NCBI RefSeq assembly: GCF_014851675.1
Contig: NZ_JACVAE010000005.1
Span: 186,001 to 250,000, forward strand
Length of the DNA stretch: 64,000 nucleotides
Direction: 5' to 3'
Source: Rhizobium sp. ARZ01
GTDB taxonomy: Bacteria; Pseudomonadota; Alphaproteobacteria; Rhizobiales; Rhizobiaceae
Position numbers and translations under genes: made by a program. Shown piece after piece: positions 33,934-43,121 of the stretch; within the stretch, counting starts at the first letter, position 1; the number at the start of each line of letters is the position of its first letter. A model generated the notes under the pieces. That model was not told the DNA's origin. It worked only from the letters and a program-made list of their open reading frames with translations, and did not search any database.

Positions 33934-34803
33934 ATGGTGGCGCGGGCATTGTGGAAGGGTTTTTTGACGTTCGGCGAGATCACGTGCCCCGTCATCTTGT
34001 ACACCGCCGTGTCTTCCTCGGAGCGGGTGAGGTTCAACATCATCAACCGCAAGACCGGCAACAAGGTTCGTCGAGAATATGTCGACAGCGGAAGCGGTGA
34101 ACCGGTCGAACGTGACGACCAAGTGAAGGGGTATGAGGTCGAGAAGGACCAGCACATCATCATCGAACCGGATGAGATCGCTGCGATCGTTCCTGAGAGC
34201 GACAAGACAATGCGGGTCTCGGACTATATCCCAAGTTCTGAAATCGACACGGTCTTCCTCGACAAGCCGTACTATCTGATACCCGACAAGGTCGGTGAAG
34301 AGGCCTTCGTGCTACTGCGTGACGCTCTGGTGCGTTCTAACGTTGCGGCGATTGCCCATGCGGTGCTTTTCCGTCGATTGCGGACGCTCTTGATCCGCCC
34401 GCACGGTAATGGCCTGATCGCCTCAACCATGAACTTCGACTATGAGGTCAGGTCCGCTGAAGAGGCGTTCGAGGCGGCACCCAAGGTTCACATCGAAGGG
34501 GAAATGCTCGATCTCGCGAAACACATCATTGCGACCAAGAAGGGTAGCTTCGATCCCAAGGAATTCGACGATCGGTACGACACGGCCCTGATGGAACTGG
34601 TGCAGGCCAAGGCCGAAGGCAAAACGATCAAACCGGTGAAAGAGCCGAAGGTCGACAGCACGAGCAGTCTACTGGAGGCTTTGCGTGAGAGTGCAGGCGT
34701 TGCGGGAAAAACGCGAGCCAGAACCGCCGCCAAGTCGAGAGCGGCAGGATCTGCCAAGGCTGGAAAGAAGTCAGCTTCCGGCGAACGTAGAAAGGCTGGG
34801 TGA
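33934..34803 (+). CDS. ku: Ku protein, first copy
   Basis: A 289-residue bacterial Ku homodimer subunit, which holds broken DNA ends for non-homologous end joining. The family start is clear (ALWKGFLTFGEITCPVILYT), followed by VRFNIINRKTGNKVRREYVD, VKGYEVEKDQHIIIEPDEI and DTVFLDKPYYLIPDKVGEEAF across the core barrel. Residues ~235-289 are a Lys/Arg/Ala-rich tail (AGKTRARTAAKSRAAGSAKA), as in Ku proteins with a DNA-binding C-terminal extension. ATG 33934 has GGAGG 8 bases upstream; an ATG at 33895 is rejected. The second ku follows directly; no ligD is in the window, so the ligase must be elsewhere or absent. Confidence 0.95.
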   Translation: MVARALWKGFLTFGEITCPVILYTAVSSSERVRFNIINRKTGNKVRREYVDSGSGEPVERDDQVKGYEVEKDQHIIIEPDEIAAIVPESDKTMRVSDYIPSSEIDTVFLDKPYYLIPDKVGEEAFVLLRDALVRSNVAAIAHAVLFRRLRTLLIRPHGNGLIASTMNFDYEVRSAEEAFEAAPKVHIEGEMLDLAKHIIATKKGSFDPKEFDDRYDTALMELVQAKAEGKTIKPVKEPKVDSTSSLLEALRESAGVAGKTRARTAAKSRAAGSAKAGKKSASGERRKAG

Positions 34804-34808
34804 GCACC

Positions 34809-35621
34809 ATGGCAGTCCGTCCCTACTGGAAAGGCTATCTGAAGCTGTCCCTCGTCACGTGTCCCGTTGCCATGTCGCCGGCGACGAGCGAGTCCGAAAA
34901 GGTCCGGTTTCATACGATCAACAGAGCCACCCATAACCGCGTCGTGTCCCACTACGTGGACAGCGTCACGGGCAAGGAAGTCGCCGACAAGGACGAGGTC
35001 AAAGGCTTTGAACGGGGAGGCGAGTATGTTCTCCTCGAAGAGGACGAACTTCAGGCGGTCAACCTGGAGAGCGTGCGAACGATCGAAATCAACAGCTTCG
35101 TTCCGCGCGAGTCGATCGACTGGATCTGGCTCGACAAGGCGCACTACCTGGTCCCCAATGACAAGGTCGGTGAAGATGCGTTCGCGGTCATCCGGGACGC
35201 TATGGCTGCTGAGGATGTCGTCGGGATATCTCGACTGGTGATCGGACGCAGGGAGCATGCGATCATGCTCGAACCCCGAGGCAACGGCATCGTCGTATGG
35301 ACACTGCACTACGGCGATGAGGTCCGCGACGAGGATGAGTATTTCGACCGCATCAGTGCCGATACGGACCCCAAACTCCTCGAGATCGCCCAGGAGGTGA
35401 TCCAGGGGCAGACGAAGCACTGGTCCCCATCCTTCGTGAAAGACCCGATGCAGGAGAGCCTGCTTAAGATCATAGCGGCCAAAAAAAAGGGCTTGAAAAA
35501 GTTCGCCAAACCCGTTGAAGTTCCGGCGGCCGCCAAGAGCAATGTGGTCGACTTGATGGCAGCGCTGAAAAAAAGCCTGGAAGGCAGCTCGAAGAAGTCA
35601 TCATCTAAGGCGAAACGTTAG
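34809..35621 (+). CDS. ku: Ku protein, second copy
   Basis: A 270-residue Ku protein beginning MAVRPYWKGYLKLSLVTCPV, with VRFHTINRATHNRVVSHYVD, VKGFERGGEYVLLEEDELQA and SIDWIWLDKAHYLVPNDKVG. It differs substantially from the first copy, so the two may form heterodimers as in other Sinorhizobium-like species with several ku genes. The tail (LKKSLEGSSKKSSSKAKR) is shorter but also basic. I use ATG 34809; an in-frame GTG at 34800 overlaps the previous stop and is also possible. The stop codon lies inside a 20-bp tandem duplication. Confidence 0.95.
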   Translation: MAVRPYWKGYLKLSLVTCPVAMSPATSESEKVRFHTINRATHNRVVSHYVDSVTGKEVADKDEVKGFERGGEYVLLEEDELQAVNLESVRTIEINSFVPRESIDWIWLDKAHYLVPNDKVGEDAFAVIRDAMAAEDVVGISRLVIGRREHAIMLEPRGNGIVVWTLHYGDEVRDEDEYFDRISADTDPKLLEIAQEVIQGQTKHWSPSFVKDPMQESLLKIIAAKKKGLKKFAKPVEVPAAAKSNVVDLMAALKKSLEGSSKKSSSKAKR

Positions 35622-35645
35622 GTTTTAAGGCGAAACGTTAGGTTT
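35606..35645 (+). repeat. Perfect 20-bp tandem duplication across the ku stop codon
   Basis: The unit TAAGGCGAAACGTTAGGTTT occurs twice without a gap (35606-35625 and 35626-35645). The first copy contains the last codons and TAG stop of the second ku gene, so the protein is unaffected. It looks like a recent slippage or end-joining product. Confidence 0.9.
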
Positions 35646-35815
35646 GCAAACCAGCAGGCAAGTAGCCTGGAGACGGGGAGAGTTACGCAACCGGGTTTGT
35701 CGTGCAAAGGCTCCAGGACTTCACCGTCTGCCAGTTTGCGCGCAAGACGATCGCGCCTTCGGTGCCGCTTCCCAGCGCGAATTTTGAGGCTCCGACGCCG
35801 CTCTTCGCTCGATTA

Positions 35816-37924
35816 TTACAGCTTCGTCGCTGGCTCCCTGGCCCAGATCCGAAGCTTACCAAGTTCGCCTACAAAAATTCCAACGGTTTCATTGCCGTCA
35901 AGCTCGACCACTCCTTCGTCCAGCTCGTCGACGCCTGCTTTCTCGAACAGTGGCTCAGCTACGGTGACATATCCGATATATTTGCAGTGGGTGAAAGCGT
36001 CGGCAATGAAGTCTCGCACCGCGGCTTCCTTCAACAAATCAGTGGCGAAATCTGCACCAGGCAATACAGCGACCGCATCGTAGAGAACTGACGGCCCCCC
36101 ATCGATCATCTGCTGGGCTGCCAGTAGCGACCCGTCGGAGAGTATGACGCCGCCGACCTTTGGAGCGATGTATTCGACAACACCCTTCTCGCCTTGGATC
36201 GCTGTGGCCAGGGTCCGGACCAAGGTCGCATCGCTTCCATCGGTCACCAGCACCCCTAACTTTCTACCTTCGAAACGCTTCGGCCCGTTTTCGATGATGC
36301 TGAGCGCCGGCGACGGCTCAAGATCCTGCCTCGGCTGGATGGCCGCATCCGCAGGTTGAGGCATTTCACTGATACCCAAGGCGGTCGCTACCTTACCCGC
36401 AAGTGTTTCGTCGATGTTCAGCAGATGTGACACCATTCGTTCGCGGATTGCCAGCGTCTCGACCTTGCTGAGTTCGAAGGTCAGAGCCATGGCGATGTGG
36501 CGCTGCTCGGGAACGGTCTGGCTGAGGAAGAACTGTCGTGCCTGGCTGTAGTGATCGGCAAAGCTCTCAGGGCGTAGGCGCACCTTTTGTCCGACTTCCT
36601 CGGACGGAAAATGACGGTATCCCGACACCGGAGACTCGCGTGGTCCTTCGCCCCAGGAGTTCGGCTGATAATTGACCCGACCGACCGGATTTCTCATGGC
36701 CATGTGCCCATCTTGTTGAAAGTGCTGGAAGGGGCACTTCGGTGCGTTGATGGGCAGGTGAGTGAAATTAGTACTTCCCAAGCGCTTCAATTGCGTGTCG
36801 AGGTAAGAGAAATTTCGTCCCTGGAGGAGCGGATCGTTGCTGAAGCCGATACCGGGAGGGACGTTCTGAGTCATGAATGCCACCTGTTCCGTTTCGGCGA
36901 AGAAGTTTTCTGGCATGCGGTCCAGAACAAGCCGCCCGAGGGGCTGAACGGGGAGGACCTCTTCGGGAATGATTTTGGTCGGATCGAGTATGTCGAAATC
37001 GAAGCTGTCAGCGAACTCCTCGTCAAACAACTGCACGCAAAGTTCCCACTCCGGGAAATTGCCCGACTGGATCGCCTGCCACAGATCGCGTCGATGGAAG
37101 TCCGGATCCGCGCCGTTGATTTTGACTGCCTCGTTCCACAGGACGGATTGAAGCCCCAGCTTTGGCTTCCAATGAAACTTTACGAAGGTCGATTCTTCTT
37201 TTGCGTTGATGAAGCGGAACGTATGAACGCCGAAGCCTTCCATGAAACGGAACGAACGCGGAATCGCCCGATCCGACATCACCCACATTATCATGTGCAT
37301 GCTTTCGGGCGTCAGGCTGATGAAGTCCCAGAAGTTGGCGTGGGCCGACTGCGCTTGTGGAAACGCCCGGTCCGGCTCCGGCTTTACCGCGTGGATAATG
37401 TCCGGAAACTTGATGGCGTCCTGGATGAAGAAGACTGGAATGTTGTTTCCGACGAGGTCCCAGTTCCCCTCCTTGGTGTAGAGCTTAACTGCGAAACCGC
37501 GGACATCTCGGGCAAGATCGAACGATCCTTTGCTTCCAGCAACGGTGGAAAATCGAACAAAGGCCGGAGTTTTCTCGCCAGCCCGCTGAAGAAAGTCTGC
37601 CTTCGTATAGTGTGCGAGCGATTCATACGTTTCGAAGAAGCCGTGTGCGCCATACCCGCGGGCATGCACCACTCGCTCCGGAATGCGCTCGTGGTCGAAA
37701 TGAAAGAGCTTTTCGCGAAAATGGAAATCGTCAATCAGCGCGGGCCCCCGCGCACCGACGCGCAATGAATTCTGGTCGTCGTCAATCGGCGCACCCTGGG
37801 CCGTCGTAAGGACTTCATGTCCGTCCTCGGCCACTTGGTGAAGCTCGCCACCTTCACCGCGATGAAGCTTCTGGTCGTGGATTGTTGCGATATCGCTCGT
37901 GGGCAGGGAAGGTTTGCGCGCCAT
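35816..37924 (-). CDS. katE: Large-subunit (HPII-type) catalase
   Basis: A 702-residue heme catalase decomposing hydrogen peroxide in the cytoplasm. Catalytic His is in [12 protein letters not shown], Asn in [13 protein letters not shown], and the heme-ligand Tyr in [15 protein letters not shown]. Further family motifs are [20 protein letters not shown] and [17 protein letters not shown]. Residues ~560-702 form the extra C-terminal DJ-1/PfpI-like domain ([33 protein letters not shown]) that defines large catalases. ATG 37924 has GAAGGAGAT upstream; an upstream ATG at 37993 is unlikely. Its 3' end converges on the ku pair. Lies in a block of stress genes. Confidence 0.95.
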   Translation of the reverse strand: MARKPSLPTSDIATIHDQKLHRGEGGELHQVAEDGHEVLTTAQGAPIDDDQNSLRVGARGPALIDDFHFREKLFHFDHERIPERVVHARGYGAHGFFETYESLAHYTKADFLQRAGEKTPAFVRFSTVAGSKGSFDLARDVRGFAVKLYTKEGNWDLVGNNIPVFFIQDAIKFPDIIHAVKPEPDRAFPQAQSAHANFWDFISLTPESMHMIMWVMSDRAIPRSFRFMEGFGVHTFRFINAKEESTFVKFHWKPKLGLQSVLWNEAVKINGADPDFHRRDLWQAIQSGNFPEWELCVQLFDEEFADSFDFDILDPTKIIPEEVLPVQPLGRLVLDRMPENFFAETEQVAFMTQNVPPGIGFSNDPLLQGRNFSYLDTQLKRLGSTNFTHLPINAPKCPFQHFQQDGHMAMRNPVGRVNYQPNSWGEGPRESPVSGYRHFPSEEVGQKVRLRPESFADHYSQARQFFLSQTVPEQRHIAMALTFELSKVETLAIRERMVSHLLNIDETLAGKVATALGISEMPQPADAAIQPRQDLEPSPALSIIENGPKRFEGRKLGVLVTDGSDATLVRTLATAIQGEKGVVEYIAPKVGGVILSDGSLLAAQQMIDGGPSVLYDAVAVLPGADFATDLLKEAAVRDFIADAFTHCKYIGYVTVAEPLFEKAGVDELDEGVVELDGNETVGIFVGELGKLRIWAREPATKL

Positions 37925-38075
37925 GTCCCATCTCCTTCTTTGGGGGATAAGGACTAAGTTCTGGCGCGCGAAGAAGTTCCACTTGGACCGCATTGTCCGG
38001 CGAGCACAGCTCCGCTTCCGCCAACATCATTTGTCGCTCAGTGAAGCGGCAAACGTGAACCGTTTCCGAAGAGTC

Positions 38076-38100
38076 GGAACCTCGGCGGATGAACCCCGTT
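38076..38100 (+). promoter_or_regulatory. EcfG-type general stress promoter, exact match
   Basis: GGAAC, 16-base spacer, CGTT on the plus strand, equal to the alphaproteobacterial EcfG consensus. It lies 98 bases upstream of the basic protein gene at 38199 and faces away from katE. Confidence 0.75.
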
Positions 38101-38198
38101 CTGACGAAATGCGGAACTAGCGAAAAACGTCGTGCATGCGGCGTTGAACAGGGGTCCAAGCCCGACGGCGTCACTTCGGAGGTTCTAGGGAGGTGCGT

Positions 38199-38564
38199 AT
38201 GGCGAAGAAAACGAACATACCGAAAAAGATCGCAGGGTTAAAAGTGCCCAAGAGCATCCGGAAGTCGCCGTTACTAACTGGTCTGATAAGAAGCAAAGTA
38301 GGCCGTGAACTGCTCGCCAAAGCGTTGACCGCGGGCGCGGCCGCTGCAGCTGCCGTTCTCATCGAAGAGCGAAAACCGGTGGCCGATGCCGCGAAGAAAG
38401 GCGCTTCAAAGGGCGGAAAGGCGGTTCGGCTTGCTGGCCATGCCTTGGAGAGCGGGGCGGGCGCAGCAGTGGAGGTTATACGCGATGCTGCGAGTTCCGC
38501 CCTTCCCAAACGGATTCGAAAGGCCGCTAAAAAGGACCCTCGGCGGCGCGCCGTCCTGCACTAG
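38199..38564 (+). CDS. Basic Ala/Lys-rich hypothetical protein
   Basis: A ~121-residue, strongly basic protein (MAKKTNIPKKIAGLKVPKSI at the start, PKRIRKAAKKDPRRRAVLH at the end) with a central Ala-rich hydrophobic helix (ALTAGAAAAAAVLIEER) and a Gly/Ala segment (GHALESGAGAAVEVI). It might bind nucleic acid or membranes; no family recognised. GGGAGG lies 5 bases upstream of ATG 38199; a GTG two codons earlier is possible. The exact stress promoter upstream suggests induction under general stress. Confidence 0.75.
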   Translation: MAKKTNIPKKIAGLKVPKSIRKSPLLTGLIRSKVGRELLAKALTAGAAAAAAVLIEERKPVADAAKKGASKGGKAVRLAGHALESGAGAAVEVIRDAASSALPKRIRKAAKKDPRRRAVLH

Positions 38565-38925
38565 CGGCGCGGCGCGGGCCACAGAGCGTGGTAGAAAAGA
38601 CATTGGTCAAACACTGCGGTCATTCGCTGGTTACCCGCGCGGGGATCAAAGGGGTGACACTGGCCTTACGCAAACTCGTTCGCGATCATCCCTTGCTGAT
38701 GACAAAGCTCACCTCTGTCGCACTTTGGCACTCCCTGCAGGCGGGGGTGCGGGAATGGCGCGAAGGATCGGAGATTGGTAACTATCCAGGATGCTGGAGA
38801 GGCCGCCTGCGACTTCTCGTTCGATCGGAATGATCAGCGTTTGACGCTCGGTGTAACCATCCGTTTGGCAACGACCGGTAATCTTGTCTCGCGCGAAGAT
38901 TTCGGCCTTCAAGATGGTTATCCGC
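38565..38925. other. Intergenic region between convergent genes
   Basis: No gene is supported. The plus-strand frame 38588-38833 begins without a ribosome site and has no family resemblance. Nothing else seen. Confidence 0.4.
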
Positions 38926-40227
38926 TCAGAACACCACCATTCCCGCCACCGCAGCGGCCATCGCAGCCGTGGCGGCCCAACCTCCCAGTTTAAGTAATAG
39001 TGGTGCAGTGAATTCTCTCATCACGGATCGCTTCCCAACTACCGTCATCATCGCCACCATAACCGGCACGGCAACACACCCATTAATGACCGCGCTCCAG
39101 AAGAGCGCGGAAATTGGATCGATTTCAAAAAACTCTATACCCAATCCAAGTATGACAGCGGCTGAAATGACACCATAAAAGCCTTGCGCCTCCCACGGCT
39201 TGTTTTCCAAGCCACATTTCCAGCCCTGACTTTCACCGAAAGCATACGCGGCCGAACCCGCGAGAACTGGAATGGATAGCAATCCGGTCCCGACGATACC
39301 CAAACTGAACAATGCGAAGGCAAATTCCCCAGCGACAGGTTTGAGAGCCTCGGCGACGTCGGCAGCACTTCCCACCTCCGTTTTGCCGCTGGCATGCAGA
39401 GTGGCCGCGGTACTGATGATGATGGCGATGGCCACGAGGTTGGAGACCGCCATGCCAATGAATGTATCCCAGCGAATGCGCCTGATTTCCGGGCGCGCTT
39501 GTTCGGGGGCCTCCTTTAGTGGCTCTGCGTCGTCAGCGGCTTCAATCTCTTCCACTTCCTGACTCGACTGCCAGAAGAATAGATAGGGGCTGATCGTCGT
39601 GCCAAAGATTGCGACGATCATTGTAAAGCTGTCACCAGCCAGCGGAAACCTTGGCCAGACAAGACTCTTTAGCGCTGCCGGCCAGTCGATCTCGACGACG
39701 AACAGGACGGCGAAGTACGACAGAAGGACGAAGGTCAGCCATTTCAGATAGCGCGAGTATGTTTCGTACGAGAACGCCATCTGGAGGGCGAGTGACAGGA
39801 CGGCGAACAACACTGTCGCTACCTTACTCGACATGCCTGTTACCATTTCTCCGGCCGCCCCCATGGCCGCTAGGTTCGCCCCGATGTTGATTGTGTTGGC
39901 AGCGAACAACAGCACGACAAGGCCAAGCACTGCGCTCTTTGGCCAGATGCGACCAATGTTGCTTGCCAGACCGCTTCCCGTGACGCGGCCGATACGGGCG
40001 CTGACCAATTGTACCGCAGACATCAACGGGTAGGTGAACAGCATGGTCCAAAGCATGTTGAAGCCGAACTGCGCGCCCGCCTGGGAATAGGTTGCGATTC
40101 CGCTGGGGTCGTCGTCGGCCGCACCAGTTATAAGGCCCGGTCCCAACTGACGAAAAACAGCCGCCCGTCTAAGGCGGCTGGTGCGGTCGGGCTTCGGTGT
40201 GGCCTTCGAGGCTGAAGTTTTGTCCAT
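38926..40227 (-). CDS. Nramp-related divalent metal transporter
   Basis: A 433-residue integral membrane protein with about 11 hydrophobic segments, probably importing divalent cations with protons. TM1 carries LGPGLITGAADDDPSGIATY, the Nramp DPG-type motif in the variant form D-P-S-G found in distant Nramp relatives. TM6 region has FGTTISPYLFFWQSSQEVEE, where classical Nramps have a Met-containing MPHNxY motif, so metal selectivity may differ (Mg, Mn or other). SLGIVGTGLLSIPVLAGSAA follows later. The start at 40227 lies 22 bases after an exact EcfG-type -10. Divergent from the flavoprotein gene. Confidence 0.9.
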   Translation of the reverse strand: MDKTSASKATPKPDRTSRLRRAAVFRQLGPGLITGAADDDPSGIATYSQAGAQFGFNMLWTMLFTYPLMSAVQLVSARIGRVTGSGLASNIGRIWPKSAVLGLVVLLFAANTINIGANLAAMGAAGEMVTGMSSKVATVLFAVLSLALQMAFSYETYSRYLKWLTFVLLSYFAVLFVVEIDWPAALKSLVWPRFPLAGDSFTMIVAIFGTTISPYLFFWQSSQEVEEIEAADDAEPLKEAPEQARPEIRRIRWDTFIGMAVSNLVAIAIIISTAATLHASGKTEVGSAADVAEALKPVAGEFAFALFSLGIVGTGLLSIPVLAGSAAYAFGESQGWKCGLENKPWEAQGFYGVISAAVILGLGIEFFEIDPISALFWSAVINGCVAVPVMVAMMTVVGKRSVMREFTAPLLLKLGGWAATAAMAAAVAGMVVF

Positions 40228-40248
40228 TAGCGTTTCCTCCGCGCCAGG

Positions 40249-40298
40249 AACGTGGAAGCTGGGTCAGTGTTCCGGAACCAACGGCCAGTGGGTTCGTT
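40249..40298. promoter_or_regulatory. Back-to-back divergent EcfG-type promoters
   Basis: Minus strand: GGAAC at 40273-40269, 16-base spacer, CGTT at 40252-40249, serving the Nramp-like gene. Plus strand: GGAAC at 40274-40278, 16-base spacer, CGTT at 40295-40298, serving the flavoprotein gene. Both match the consensus exactly. The two -35 boxes abut as the palindrome GTTCCGGAAC, so only one RNA polymerase could occupy the site at a time. Confidence 0.8.
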
Positions 40299-40404
40299 AG
40301 CTAGAGGGTTGATGGAGCGCGATTTGATGCAACCTGGCTCAGTCGAACATCGCAGCCGCAGTCGCGAGGAGGATAACCTCTCCATCCGTAACGAGATCGG
40401 GAAC

Positions 40405-41310
40405 ATGCATGATTGCATTGTAGTTGGCGGCGGACCCGCAGGACTAACTGCTTCCATCTATCTCAGCCGCTACCACTTGAAGGTCCTCGTGATCGATGAC
40501 GGTAAGAGCCGCGCTGAAACTATTCCGTTATCGTTCAACCTCGCCGGGTACCCGAACGGTATACGGGGCCGCGAGCTTTTGCGAAGGATGAGGGCTCAAG
40601 CGCGTCGATTTGGAGTAAAATTCAGCTTTGGCACGGTTACGCAGTTGGCAAAATCAGGCGCTGCTTTTCTGGTCCGGAGTGACGGCTTTAGTGCGTCGAG
40701 CAGGTGCGTTCTGCTTGCGACGGGCGTCGTTAATCGACAACCGAAGATGCCGAAAACGCTACATCGGATCGCCCTCCAAAAAGGCCTAATTCGGTATTGC
40801 CCTATCTGCGATGGATATGAAGTTACGGACAAGCAGATCGCAGTCATCGGCACCGGCGACCGCGGAACTGACGAAGCCGTGTTTTTGAGGAGCTTCTCAC
40901 GCTCGATTACTCTTGTCGCCGCAGGACCACAACATGAACTGTTAGATGCCGACCTCGACCGTCTCGACCAACACGGAATAAGTGTCATCGAGGGCCCCAT
41001 TACGCTGTTCAGCCTGACAAATGGAGGACTGTCTTTATCGCTTCACGCTCAAAGCTTGTTCTTCGAAGCCGTCTACCCGGCCTTGGGATCGATCGTGAGG
41101 TCCGAACTGGCTGCTGGCTTAGAGGCGCGACTCAACGTCGATGGTTGCGTGGAAGTCGACAGCCACCAGCGAACCTCCGTCCAAGGTCTGTATGCAGCAG
41201 GTGACCTCGTTATCGGGCTTGACCAAATTTCTAATGCGTTGGGTCAAGGAGGCGTCGCCGCGACAGCCATCCGTAACGATTTGGCGCTTCAAGCGCCCCT
41301 CATGAGGTGA
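40405..41310 (+). CDS. Thioredoxin-reductase-like flavoprotein
   Basis: A ~301-residue FAD/NADPH oxidoreductase of the thioredoxin reductase family. FAD motif CIVVGGGPAGLTASIYLSRY, redox pair in RYCPICDGYE (C-x-x-C), NADPH motif IAVIGTGDRGTDEAVFL, and the FAD tail LYAAGDLVIGLDQISNALGQ. Three variations: the second Rossmann glycine pattern is GTGDRG rather than GxGxxA, His or Asn residues near the active site differ, and the protein is slightly short. ATG 40405 (MHDCIVVGGG) fits the family; an ATG at 40312, just after the stress promoter, would add 31 residues. Likely a stress-induced reductase. Confidence 0.88.
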   Translation: MHDCIVVGGGPAGLTASIYLSRYHLKVLVIDDGKSRAETIPLSFNLAGYPNGIRGRELLRRMRAQARRFGVKFSFGTVTQLAKSGAAFLVRSDGFSASSRCVLLATGVVNRQPKMPKTLHRIALQKGLIRYCPICDGYEVTDKQIAVIGTGDRGTDEAVFLRSFSRSITLVAAGPQHELLDADLDRLDQHGISVIEGPITLFSLTNGGLSLSLHAQSLFFEAVYPALGSIVRSELAAGLEARLNVDGCVEVDSHQRTSVQGLYAAGDLVIGLDQISNALGQGGVAATAIRNDLALQAPLMR

Positions 41311-41321
41311 CCGCGCCGGCT

Positions 41322-41768
41322 TCACTCTTGAACGGGCTTTATGGTGTCGACGGATATCTCTCCAGTCAGTACTCCTCTGGTGAGATCTGTTCGCCCGCGT
41401 TCCACTTCAATGACGGTGTAGAGTTTTTCCGATCGAAAGGCGCTCGCCGGAGACGTGGTCACGTCGTCTGCAGGAGCAGCATCGACCTCCATATAGTCTA
41501 GTTCCCGTCCTGAAGCCACGATTCTCGCGTCGCCCGCTGTTCGAGCCGCTACAATAACTTCCCCGTGTGACGGGCAGTTTTGCCAGCGCGGATCACCCCG
41601 CTCGGCGATGGGGACGAGGCGATAGACGTTCAACGGCTCGCCGAAGTCGGCAGAGGCAATGATTTTAGCATCGGCCATCTGCGCTTTGCTTTCCATTGAC
41701 GTCCCAAACGTCGTGTCGCTCGTCCCGGTATTCTTCGGTTCGGGTCCACCTTTTGAAGTGTTCGACAT
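41322..41768 (-). CDS. Hypothetical soluble protein
   Basis: A 148-residue protein with a disordered, Ser/Thr/Gly-rich first 30 residues (MSNTSKGGPEPKNTGTSD), then a compact domain: ADAKIIASADFGEPLNVYRL, NCPSHGEVIVAARTAGDAR and YTVIEVERGRTDLTRG. I do not recognise a family. Codon use and regular strand-like segments support a real gene. Its stop faces the flavoprotein gene with 11 bases between. No EcfG-type match was found upstream. Confidence 0.7.
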   Translation of the reverse strand: MSNTSKGGPEPKNTGTSDTTFGTSMESKAQMADAKIIASADFGEPLNVYRLVPIAERGDPRWQNCPSHGEVIVAARTAGDARIVASGRELDYMEVDAAPADDVTTSPASAFRSEKLYTVIEVERGRTDLTRGVLTGEISVDTIKPVQE

Positions 41769-41837
41769 TTCCGGTCCTTTCGTTTTTGCTAGTCCACGTC
41801 TGCAATTTCCCCGCTCGATCCGAGTTCTATCCGCCGC

Positions 41838-42245
41838 TCAGGAAGTGCTTTGCTTTGAGACGCGATTCCGCTTGAATTGCTCCGCTCCCTTGACCGGGGC
41901 AAGCCAGAGCTCGCGTCGCTTGATCCACAGTTCATATGTGGGGTGAAATGACGTGGGAGCGTTATCCAAAGTGCCCATTTTGATCTCCGCCTCACCGTCG
42001 CCACAGGAAAATAGCCGCGACCCGCAGTTAGGGCAGAAGCGCCTACCCTGATGAGTTTCGGTCCGCCCCGAGGAGGAGAATGAAGATGCCGGCCAGACAC
42101 CAAAGAATGTGAAGGCCGAACCGCTTTCCTGACGGCAATCGGTACAATGACAGATGCCCACGCGATGGGGGGAGCCCCGAACCAAGTACTTGACCCGCCC
42201 GCATCTGCAGCCGCCCACGTGTATATTTTCGGTCTGCTCCGTCAT
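41838..42245 (-). CDS. GFA-domain (DUF636) zinc protein
   Basis: A 135-residue GFA-fold protein. Zinc ligands are visible in CRCGRVKYLV, ICHCTDCRQESGSAF and FCPNCGSRLF, the pattern of glutathione-dependent formaldehyde-activating-enzyme homologues (CENP-V/GFA superfamily). Most members bind zinc and have unproven catalytic roles. The ATG at 42245 matches family starts; the open frame extends to 42377 without a ribosome site. A near-consensus stress promoter lies at 42339-42363. Confidence 0.88.
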   Translation of the reverse strand: MTEQTENIHVGGCRCGRVKYLVRGSPHRVGICHCTDCRQESGSAFTFFGVWPASSFSSSGRTETHQGRRFCPNCGSRLFSCGDGEAEIKMGTLDNAPTSFHPTYELWIKRRELWLAPVKGAEQFKRNRVSKQSTS

Positions 42246-42338
42246 AGTTCTCCCCGTCGAAAATACTTCGTGAGGCGACGGGTCCCTGTCGACGGACGCG
42301 CGAAACGGCTTTCGCATTTGGGGGCCGGCGACATGGAG

Positions 42339-42363
42339 AACACCTGAGGCACGCGCTTGTTCC
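42339..42363 (-). promoter_or_regulatory. EcfG-like promoter, one mismatch
   Basis: On the minus strand GGAAC, 16-base spacer, TGTT (consensus CGTT), 94 bases upstream of the GFA gene start. Confidence 0.45.
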
Positions 42364-42453
42364 GACGTCGCTCTCATTAGCGGAACTCTGTTGGTCAGCT
42401 GGCAGTTCTGCAGAGGTCTGGTTCTTTGACCTCGTTTTGGAAGGGTGTTGGAA

Positions 42454-43041
42454 ATGCAACCGAAAAATTGGATTCACCTCTGCATAGACATGCAGCGCAT
42501 GTTTGCCGAAGACACGCCATGGCAACTTGCCTGGATGCCCAAGGTGTTTGATGAAATCGTCGAGGTGGCTACCCGCTTTCCGGACCGCACCATATTCACC
42601 CGGTTCATCCCACCGTCATCTCCTGACGAACTGCCAGGGATGTGGCGCGCCTACTATGAAAAGTGGCCAATGATGACAACAACGCAAATGGATCCCGGCC
42701 TGGTCGATCTCGTGGCCGAACTTAAGCAGATGGTGCCGCCGGCGCGGATATTCGACAAAATGACGTACTCGCCGTGGACCGACGGCAGGCTACACAGCGC
42801 CTTATCCCATCAAGGAATCGAGGCGCTGGTGATCACCGGTGGGGAGACTGATGTTTGTGTGTTGGCTGCGGCCCTGGGCGCTATCGATCTCGGATACAAG
42901 GTAGTGCTGCTGAAAGACGCGGTGTGCAGCACGACCGACCAAACCCACGACGCTGCTGTAGAGCTTCTCGGAAAGCGGTTTTCAGTGCAAATGGAGGTGG
43001 CGCGAACCGAACAATGGCTTTCTTCCGTCTCCGCATTCTAA
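42454..43041 (+). CDS. Isochorismatase-family cysteine hydrolase
   Basis: A 195-residue cysteine hydrolase with the full Asp-Lys-Cys triad: Asp in HLCIDMQRMF, Lys in ARIFDKMTYSPW, and nucleophile Cys in VITGGETDVCVLAAALG. Members hydrolyse isochorismate, nicotinamide or other amides; the substrate cannot be read from sequence. ATG 42454 (MQPKNWIHLCIDMQ) is preferred to the TTG three codons earlier. It stands alone between divergent and unrelated genes. A broken C-terminal half of another member lies at 8441-8865. Confidence 0.88.
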   Translation: MQPKNWIHLCIDMQRMFAEDTPWQLAWMPKVFDEIVEVATRFPDRTIFTRFIPPSSPDELPGMWRAYYEKWPMMTTTQMDPGLVDLVAELKQMVPPARIFDKMTYSPWTDGRLHSALSHQGIEALVITGGETDVCVLAAALGAIDLGYKVVLLKDAVCSTTDQTHDAAVELLGKRFSVQMEVARTEQWLSSVSAF

Positions 43042-43121
43042 AGGCGGTTATCGTCGATGTAATGAGTTCCATGCCCAACACGCCGGGCCCGCGTTTTCCG
43101 CAGAGGCGAGTCCGCTAGATC

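Noticed and set aside
37925..38000. EcfG promoter for katE
   Set aside because: GGAAC is present on the minus strand near 37980 but the -10 at 16 or 17 bases reads ACTT or CTTA rather than CGTT.
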